A stretch of 38,760 bases of DNA from an uncultured Flavobacteriaceae bacterium (GTDB taxonomy: Bacteria > Bacteroidota > Bacteroidia > Flavobacteriales > Flavobacteriaceae). Made by a program: the position numbers and the translations under genes. The notes beneath the pieces were generated by a model. The model saw nothing but the letters and a program-made list of their open reading frames with translations, was not told where the DNA came from and did not search any database. The stretch covers positions 1 to 38,760 of the forward strand of contig CALLVX010000099.1 in NCBI GenBank assembly GCA_938010765.1, written 5' to 3'. How positions within the stretch are numbered: the stretch's first letter is position 1; every line of letters begins with the position of its first letter. Below, one piece after another: positions 33,153-38,760 of the stretch.

Positions 33153-36100
33153 TTAATTTGGTACTATTTTATATGCATTTAATCGATCGTTATTAGTGGT
33201 AGACAGTAGTACACGCCCTTTGGATGTCTGGATCAACTCTAAATCCTTTACATTTCCTGAGAGATAAAGTCCCGTTTTGGTGTAAGGAAGTGAAGTATAA
33301 CCATCCTTTTTATTCGATAATAATACAAGGCCCGAAATGGCATCAAGTCTGGGTGTTTCCACCTCGGTCTCATAAATATTTCCTGCTAAAATACAATCTT
33401 CAAAACCATCATTGTCAATGTCAACAAATATGGTTTTTAAAAGAGGAAACTGTTGCGCGTATTTAGGTAGTTTTTTGCTTTCAAAAACACCATCACCAAG
33501 ATTGATAAGTAGAATAGACTCAAATTGGGTAACCTCGTTTCGGTAAGATTCAATAAGTTTTTCACCATAAATGTCGGTCAAAGTAGCGTTAGCGAATTCG
33601 CTATACGATCCAAACTTTTCCTTAATGAACGGCATTTGCTGAGAAGAACATTCTTTGCCTCTAACAGGAACATATTCGCCATTGTATTTTTTACTTAAAA
33701 CAATGTCATTAACACCATCTCCATCAAAGTCGTTCGAGAAAATCTTAAATGGGTTTTCGCTACTTGCGGTAAATTTTAAGTTTAGCCCGGCATTCCCAAC
33801 AATGTAATCTTTTAGACCATCATTGTTTATATCGGTTTCGGAAATAGAAAACCACCACCCTTTTTCGTTCAAAGGTGTTTCGGTAGCGGTTATCCTTGAA
33901 AATGAGCCTTGGTTATTTTTAAAAGCTCCGATCGCCGTCCATTCGCCAACCGCCATAAAATCCATCCAGCCATCATTATCGAAATCCGTTGCTATGAGGT
34001 CGTTAATGATTCCGAAATTCTCAAGTCCAGGGGCTTTACTAGCTGTAACGTCGCGAAGCTTGCCGCCCAAATTCTCATACAAGGTTGAAGATGCCGAATT
34101 TGGATAGTTTTTAGGTACTATTCGGTTTCCTATCAGAAGGTCGTTATCCCCATCTTTGTCAAAGTCTATTAAAGTGACGGATTTGCCACTTTTTGGAAAG
34201 GAGGCAAGAGTTTCACTTTCGAAACGGGAATAGGCCCCGCTACCGTTATTCACATAAATACGATCAGTATAATACGAGGAATGTTCTTCGAATTCATTTC
34301 CCCCGCTTACGACGAACAAATCCATGTCCTTATCGTTGTCAAAGTCAAAAAATACGGCTTCCATATCTTCAAAACGCCGATCTGTATCGAATACGGGGTT
34401 TGCCGTCAATCTAAAGCCCGTTTCGGTTTGAAGATATAATTGTGCTGACTGTCCCGATGCTCCGCCCAAAAATATGTCCTCTTTGCCATCGGCGTTTACA
34501 TCGCCTTTTGCGATAAAGGGCCCCAGGCTAGATTGTTTGTAAGGAAGCAATATTTCAGTGTCAAAATCATCGAAATAATTCTCTTTGTGAGTATAGTCGA
34601 TTCCTAGGGTACCACTTTTTATTTTCTCAAACAAAGTGCTTTCGGCAGCTACATCGACCTTTACAGGATTTAAAGCATCTTTTTGCTCAAAGGTGATGGT
34701 GGTATTTGCAGCTACCTGGTACTTTTCTTCTACTTTTCCATTGGGCCAGTAAACTGCAATAGTATCTAAAATGTTGGTTTTGCCCAGACCGAAATGCAGC
34801 GTGTTTTCTTGGGCCGACATATAGCCTCTTACCCTTTTCAACTCTTGCATTTGGGATTTCCCGTTATAGGATATCCTTACTTTTGCGAAACTTTCCGAAT
34901 TGGCGCCAATGGCTTTTATATTTAAAAAATTTCCAAGATCCTGGTCTGTAGTCAGGTTTTGATACAAAAATGCGTTCTCATCGATATTATTTATGACCAG
35001 ATCCAGATCACCATCATTATCTAGATCCGCTTGGGCAGCGCCATTACTGAAGGAAAAATCATCCAACCCCCAAGCCTTTGCTTTTGCATTGAATACTAGT
35101 TGTGCATCATTGCGGAACAGAATATTGGGTAATTTTTCGGAAGGCATCGCGGCGTACAACTGTTTTTTGACCTCTAGTGGTATCTTATTACCGTATCTTT
35201 TTTTAGCTTCAAACACTTTGCCTTGTAAATCATTGTCGAGCGCATATCTGCGATACCCATTGGTGATAAAGATATCTGTATCTTCATCGTTATCGTAGTC
35301 CGATAATAGCACAGACCAGCTCCAATCTGTATTTGCAGTCTTTGTTAATTGGGAAACATTGTTAAACTTGCTGTTGCCAAGGTTCAAATGAAGTGAATTG
35401 AACATGTATTGATAATGAAAATCTGCTTTGTTAACTAGGTAATCGAACCTTCCAGTGCTCATAGAAGCCATAAGGGTTTTGGCCCGTACATGATCACTTG
35501 ATGACATGTCTAGTACAAATATATCTTGAAGACCATCGCTATTGATGTCTGCGATATCCATTCCCATTCCAAAAAAGGAGGTGTGTTGGGTGAATTCTTT
35601 TATATTATCGGTAAAAGTACCATCGCCATTATTGGTAAATAAAGCATCTGGAATAAAATAGTCGCTCGCCATATAGATATCGAGCCAACCATCGTTATTA
35701 ATATCACTAACACAGAGCCCAAGGCCAAAAAATGGCCGTTGCAATCCTGATTTCTCCGTAATATCAATAAAAGAGCCGTTGTTGTTTTGATATAGGTGGG
35801 AACTGTTGAAATAAAGTTTTTCACGATCATTGCCGATCATTCGATACAGGCTGATGGGGTCCAGTCCATATAATTCATTTTCGTTCATTACCAGACAATC
35901 AAGATCCCCGTCTTTATCAAAGTCAAAAAAGACCGATTGTGTACTGATCCCAAGATCGGCCAAGCCGTATTCATCAGCTTTTTCATCGAATGTAAGGTCA
36001 CCATTATTGATAAAGAGTAGGTTTTTTCGGTTAAATCGAGTATTAGGCCCACCTTGCGATACGTAAATGTCCTTATAGCCGTCATTGTTGATGTCTACAA

Positions 36101-36509
36101 AGGTGATTCCGTTAGCCCAATTTTTACCATCGTTAATGTTTGCTTTTTCAGAAATATCTTCGAATTTCAGGTTCCCCTGATTTAAAAATAATTTGTTGTC
36201 TACCTGATTCCCACAGAAAAAAATATCAACTAAACCATCATTGTTTAGGTCTTCGACGCCCACGCCCGCGCCATTATAGAAATAATCAAAACTGAAAAGG
36301 TTATCAAGCGTCTCAAGATTTTCGGTGATTGTATTCTCAAATTCAAGATTACTTTGAGAAGCGAGAATTCTTTTGAAAACCGGCGCAGCGGCATTGGAAA
36401 CGGGTTCTTTTTTTTGAGGCGTTGGCATCTCACCACTTGGTTTGTCTTCATTACAGCCAATTGTAAGAGCAAGTAGTAGAAAAACCCAAAGTTTATGTGA
36501 TGAAACCAT
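33153..36509 (-). CDS. VCBS/FG-GAP and UnbV lipoprotein, 1118 aa
   Basis: A surface lipoprotein with a signal ending LTIGC (Cys19), then an acidic, Pro-rich stretch. About fourteen FG-GAP/VCBS-type calcium-binding motifs (for example DLNNDGLVD, DINNDGYKD, DFDKDGDLD) run through the protein, giving propellers on both sides of an UnbV_ASPIC domain (about residues 520-610, with HFGLGKTN, IAVYWPNGKVEEKY). Such proteins often accompany SusC/SusD-type systems in Bacteroidota. The function is unknown; a glycan or protein-binding surface role is inferred. It has its own promoter-like site and follows a terminator, so it may be expressed apart from the upstream lipoproteins. Confidence 0.92.
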   Translation of the reverse strand: MVSSHKLWVFLLLALTIGCNEDKPSGEMPTPQKKEPVSNAAAPVFKRILASQSNLEFENTITENLETLDNLFSFDYFYNGAGVGVEDLNNDGLVDIFFCGNQVDNKLFLNQGNLKFEDISEKANINDGKNWANGITFVDINNDGYKDIYVSQGGPNTRFNRKNLLFINNGDLTFDEKADEYGLADLGISTQSVFFDFDKDGDLDCLVMNENELYGLDPISLYRMIGNDREKLYFNSSHLYQNNNGSFIDITEKSGLQRPFFGLGLCVSDINNDGWLDIYMASDYFIPDALFTNNGDGTFTDNIKEFTQHTSFFGMGMDIADINSDGLQDIFVLDMSSSDHVRAKTLMASMSTGRFDYLVNKADFHYQYMFNSLHLNLGNSKFNNVSQLTKTANTDWSWSVLLSDYDNDEDTDIFITNGYRRYALDNDLQGKVFEAKKRYGNKIPLEVKKQLYAAMPSEKLPNILFRNDAQLVFNAKAKAWGLDDFSFSNGAAQADLDNDGDLDLVINNIDENAFLYQNLTTDQDLGNFLNIKAIGANSESFAKVRISYNGKSQMQELKRVRGYMSAQENTLHFGLGKTNILDTIAVYWPNGKVEEKYQVAANTTITFEQKDALNPVKVDVAAESTLFEKIKSGTLGIDYTHKENYFDDFDTEILLPYKQSSLGPFIAKGDVNADGKEDIFLGGASGQSAQLYLQTETGFRLTANPVFDTDRRFEDMEAVFFDFDNDKDMDLFVVSGGNEFEEHSSYYTDRIYVNNGSGAYSRFESETLASFPKSGKSVTLIDFDKDGDNDLLIGNRIVPKNYPNSASSTLYENLGGKLRDVTASKAPGLENFGIINDLIATDFDNDGWMDFMAVGEWTAIGAFKNNQGSFSRITATETPLNEKGWWFSISETDINNDGLKDYIVGNAGLNLKFTASSENPFKIFSNDFDGDGVNDIVLSKKYNGEYVPVRGKECSSQQMPFIKEKFGSYSEFANATLTDIYGEKLIESYRNEVTQFESILLINLGDGVFESKKLPKYAQQFPLLKTIFVDIDNDGFEDCILAGNIYETEVETPRLDAISGLVLLSNKKDGYTSLPYTKTGLYLSGNVKDLELIQTSKGRVLLSTTNNDRLNAYKIVPN

Positions 36510-36542
36510 TCGTTGTGTTTATTGAGGATATTTTTGGTGTTA

Positions 36543-36574
36543 CAAAGTTAGCCAAAAGAGCCATTTTTGCCAAT
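36543..36574 (-). promoter_or_regulatory. Probable promoter of the VCBS gene
   Basis: On the minus strand ATTG (36574-36571) is followed after 20 bp by TAACTTTG (36550-36543), a perfect TAnnTTTG -7 box. The VCBS ATG lies 33 bp downstream. Confidence 0.6.
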
Positions 36575-36598
36575 AAGAATAACAGATCGTCTTGCAAT

Positions 36599-36629
36599 AA
36601 AAAAACCATCCCACTGGTATGGGATGGTT
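36599..36629 (-). terminator. Strong terminator after the 36655-37608 gene
   Basis: AACCATCCCA (36604-36613) pairs with TGGGATGGTT (36620-36629), a perfect 10-bp stem with a 6-nt loop. On the minus strand it merges into seven Ts. It sits 25 bp past the stop codon. Confidence 0.85.
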
Positions 36630-36654
36630 CTAAATACTTATAACAGCAACTCTT

Positions 36655-37608
36655 TTATTGTTTTGTAAAACTGTAAGTGGTTTGAGCTGGTGAGGCGCAA
36701 TCAGATTGTGCATCATCGGTAAACGTAACCTCAAACACGCTATCATCTGCAGGGTCATAAGAAGATCTAACGACCGGGTCTGTAAACCAGTCTCCACCAC
36801 TAGAACAGGCACAACCACTACTTTGATTAGGTACAACCACTTCTCCGCATACCAAATCAATTGTAAAAGGCCTTAAGGTTGCACAATACAAAGGATAGTT
36901 TGCGGTCTGAAAAACGCGCTGCGTTGATGTTTCGCCGACTTCCAAGGTTACTACTGTGCCATCTGATAGGGTAGGACCGTCTACTTCGGCTGTTGTTTGC
37001 GTTATCAGGTAGTCCCCGGCAAACTGTGTTGCCTCGACCGGGCAAGTTACCGTTGGTGTGTAAAGAAAGGGAGAACTAAAAAAAGAACCTGTAAGCGTAC
37101 CTGAATTCTGCGCAAAGGAAAATCTTCTTCCATCTTTAAGAACAAGTTCAAAACGAATTGTAAATTGATCGCCACCATCTAAATCATCTTCTGAAAGGCT
37201 TAGCGTGCTCAAAAGATCCGGAGCGCTAATGGAATACATGGTGCGCGGAAAACCGAACTCACCTACACTGAAAGAAGCGACATCAAGAGTTGTTACCAAA
37301 ATTTCCTCTTTATCCAAATCGGTCGCACCGGTTTCAACGGTGTTGTCTCTAAAGCCTACATATACTTCTACGCTATTGACCAAAGCGCCATTTTCTTCAT
37401 CTTGTACTTCTAATTCAACCGCGAACTGGGCATCGGGTGTTCCCAGTGGTATCTCATTTGAAATAACATTTACAGTTCTTAAAATGGCCCCTCTTGTAAC
37501 GTTTACAGTAACATCATCAACAACCGCATCCCCTTCATCGCATGAATTAAAAAGCAGTGGGGTGAGAATGGCAACGCAAAGGGCAAATATGGTAGTTTTC
37601 ATTTTCAT
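36655..37608 (-). CDS. Lipoprotein, tandem paralogue A
   Basis: A 317-residue lipoprotein with a signal ending LLFNSC (Cys23) followed by an acidic stretch, DEGDAVVDD. Acidic residues right after the cysteine match the export signal of surface-exposed Bacteroidota lipoproteins. The first 190 residues are close to the product of 37728-38714 (shared VTRGAILRTVN, VGFRDNT, GATDLDKEE, DGRRFSFAQNSGTLTGSFF). The last 120 residues diverge and carry a Cys-rich loop (SSGCACSSGG). The family is not recognised. Its stop is followed by a strong terminator. Confidence 0.8.
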   Translation of the reverse strand: MKMKTTIFALCVAILTPLLFNSCDEGDAVVDDVTVNVTRGAILRTVNVISNEIPLGTPDAQFAVELEVQDEENGALVNSVEVYVGFRDNTVETGATDLDKEEILVTTLDVASFSVGEFGFPRTMYSISAPDLLSTLSLSEDDLDGGDQFTIRFELVLKDGRRFSFAQNSGTLTGSFFSSPFLYTPTVTCPVEATQFAGDYLITQTTAEVDGPTLSDGTVVTLEVGETSTQRVFQTANYPLYCATLRPFTIDLVCGEVVVPNQSSGCACSSGGDWFTDPVVRSSYDPADDSVFEVTFTDDAQSDCASPAQTTYSFTKQ

Positions 37609-37653
37609 ACTTAAATGTTTTTTAAAGGTACTATAAATTTATCGAATAGCTAT

Positions 37654-37695
37654 AAAAACAAGAATCCATTTTCGACAGGTCGAAAATGGATTCTT
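37654..37695 (-). terminator. Very strong terminator after the 37728-38714 gene
   Basis: A 16-bp perfect stem (37660-37675 with 37680-37695) with loop CAGG. On the minus strand it is followed by GTTTTTA. It lies 32 bp past the stop codon and between the two paralogous lipoprotein genes. Confidence 0.85.
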
Positions 37696-37727
37696 TATTA
37701 AAAAAATGTGATATGCAGTATCACATA

Positions 37728-38714
37728 TTATTGTTTAACTAGTGTGGCCAATACATTGGCGCCAGCGCCACAATCTCCATCTTCATCTTCGAAGAACCAG
37801 AAAGTAATGATACTATCATCTACTGCAAAAATGTCATAGGTACCGTTTGCTTGACCATCTCTAGGAGGGCCAAAGGTAATACCGGCAGAACACAGAAGAC
37901 CACTAGCCTGACCTGTAGGAATGATTACTTCACCACAAACGAGATCCATTGTAAATGAACGAGCTCCGTTTCCAATTCCGAAATCAGCAAGATAAACAGC
38001 TTCAAAGACTCTTTGAGAACTTGTTTCTCCAACAGTCAGCTCCACTTCAACACCACCTTCTGTCCACACAGCACCTCCACCGGCTGGGCTATTGGTAGCA
38101 TCATCGTTATCCAATAAATAGGTACCTACGAATTTATCGGCAGGAACCTCACAGATAACAGTGGGTGTGTATAAGAACGGAGAGCTAAAGAAAGATCCGG
38201 TCAATGTACCAGAGTTCTGGGCAAAAGAGAATCTTCTACCATCTTTCATTACCAATTCAAATCGAATACTAAATTGATCACCTCCATCTAAGTCTGCATC
38301 ATTCAAACTGAATGTCGATAACAATTCAGGAAGGGTAATCTCGTATCCTGTTCTTGGAAAACCAAACTCACCAATTGAGAAAGTACCTACATCCAAAGTG
38401 GACACCAAAACTTCTTCTTTGTCCAAATCGGTAGCTCCCATTGCAACGGTGTTGTCACGGAAACCTAAGTATACTTCAATGCTTTGTGATAAAGCACCAT
38501 TTTCAGCATCTTGAACCTCCAATTCCACAGAGAAATTGGCATCCGACTTTCCGATAGGCAGTTCATTTGAGATAAGGTTGACTGTTCTCAAAATCGCTCC
38601 CCGTGTAACGTTGTCCGTTACATCATCTACTACGGCATCTCCATCGTCACATGCAGTGAACATTAGCGAAGTGAGTGCCAAAACAGTAAAAATTCTATAT
38701 CTAATTTTCATCAT
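37728..38714 (-). CDS. Lipoprotein, tandem paralogue B
   Basis: This 328-residue lipoprotein has a signal ending LMFTAC (Cys22) followed by DDGDAVVDD. Its N-terminal 190 residues repeat those of paralogue A. Its C-terminal 130 residues are different, with a Gly-rich segment (SPAGGGAVWTEGG) and only scattered similarity (TSSQRVFEAVY, FTMDLVCGEVIIP). The two genes form a tandem duplication with one conserved and one diverged half. It starts 13 bp after the stop of an upstream gene at the window edge, so it is probably co-transcribed with that gene. The role is unknown. Confidence 0.8.
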   Translation of the reverse strand: MMKIRYRIFTVLALTSLMFTACDDGDAVVDDVTDNVTRGAILRTVNLISNELPIGKSDANFSVELEVQDAENGALSQSIEVYLGFRDNTVAMGATDLDKEEVLVSTLDVGTFSIGEFGFPRTGYEITLPELLSTFSLNDADLDGGDQFSIRFELVMKDGRRFSFAQNSGTLTGSFFSSPFLYTPTVICEVPADKFVGTYLLDNDDATNSPAGGGAVWTEGGVEVELTVGETSSQRVFEAVYLADFGIGNGARSFTMDLVCGEVIIPTGQASGLLCSAGITFGPPRDGQANGTYDIFAVDDSIITFWFFEDEDGDCGAGANVLATLVKQ

Positions 38715-38727
38715 TTTTTTTTTAAAA

Positions 38728-38760
38728 TTAATTCGCTGGCGGGAAAGCCGGACTTGCAGG
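38728..38760 (-). CDS. 3' end of an upstream gene, cut by the window edge
   Basis: On the minus strand the last 33 bases read in frame as PASPAFPPAN and a TAA stop (38728-38730), 13 bp before the start of the next gene. Tight spacing, higher GC and the proline-rich tail suggest the end of a coding sequence. It could be a SusD/RagB-type gene, but only ten residues are visible. Confidence 0.35.
   Translation of the reverse strand, partial: PASPAFPPAN

Noticed and set aside
1-38760. CRISPR array, rRNA or tRNA genes
   Set aside because: No regularly spaced identical repeats, no conserved rRNA blocks and no cloverleaf with a clear TpsiC arm were seen in the intergenic regions I read.

Overview
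The window reads as a chromosomal segment of a marine-type Flavobacteriaceae bacterium (phylum Bacteroidota). The basis is the gene families present: a type IX secretion adhesin with a type B C-terminal domain, PorP/SprF, PD40-OmpA, UnbV/VCBS and DUF5723 proteins, acidic lipoprotein tails, and TAnnTTTG-like -7 boxes with no clear Shine-Dalgarno sites. The genus cannot be told from the sequence alone.

Layout. (1) 0.16-5.0 kb: a signalling locus of small membrane proteins, two LytS-type histidine kinases in tandem and a LytTR response regulator, flanked by two paralogous membrane proteins. The first kinase has lost the phospho-acceptor histidine and its N-box; the second keeps both. (2) 5.0-11.1 kb: a very large alpha-2-macroglobulin with an intact CSEQ thioester motif. 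(3) 11.4-17.8 kb: a cupin, then a minus-strand operon that runs T9SS type B adhesin, PorP/SprF-like protein, PorE-like TPR/PD40/OmpA protein. (4) 18.1-21.6 kb: mostly housekeeping genes (mpl, a small membrane protein, a PaiB-like FMN protein, a DUF1569 protein, radC). (5) 21.6-24.0 kb: an AT-rich accessory patch with a probable transposase scar, a Crp/Fnr-type regulator, and two secreted NTF2-like proteins. Perfect TGTGA-N6-TCACA operators lie upstream of both the regulator and the neighbouring lipoprotein, at identical distance from their likely -7 boxes. (6) 24.2-32.2 kb: a DUF7033/polysaccharide deacetylase-like protein with yjjG, a lipoprotein/DUF5723 pair, a secreted hypothetical protein, rarA, a rhomboid protease and rlmB. 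(7) 32.3-38.8 kb: minus-strand outer-surface genes: the tail of an unknown upstream gene, two tandem-duplicated lipoproteins, a 1118-residue VCBS/UnbV lipoprotein and a secreted hypothetical protein. Strong hairpin terminators separate several of these.

How they work together. The tandem kinases and LytTR regulator are translationally linked and look like one sensory unit in which a pseudokinase may modulate its active partner. The adhesin/PorP/OmpA trio looks like a dedicated substrate-and-exporter set. The Crp-like gene and its lipoprotein look like a self-contained two-promoter regulon. The strongest candidates for something undescribed are the pseudokinase/kinase locus with its small membrane proteins and the Crp-like mini-regulon. 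No rRNA, tRNA, CRISPR array, intact insertion sequence or replication origin was recognised.
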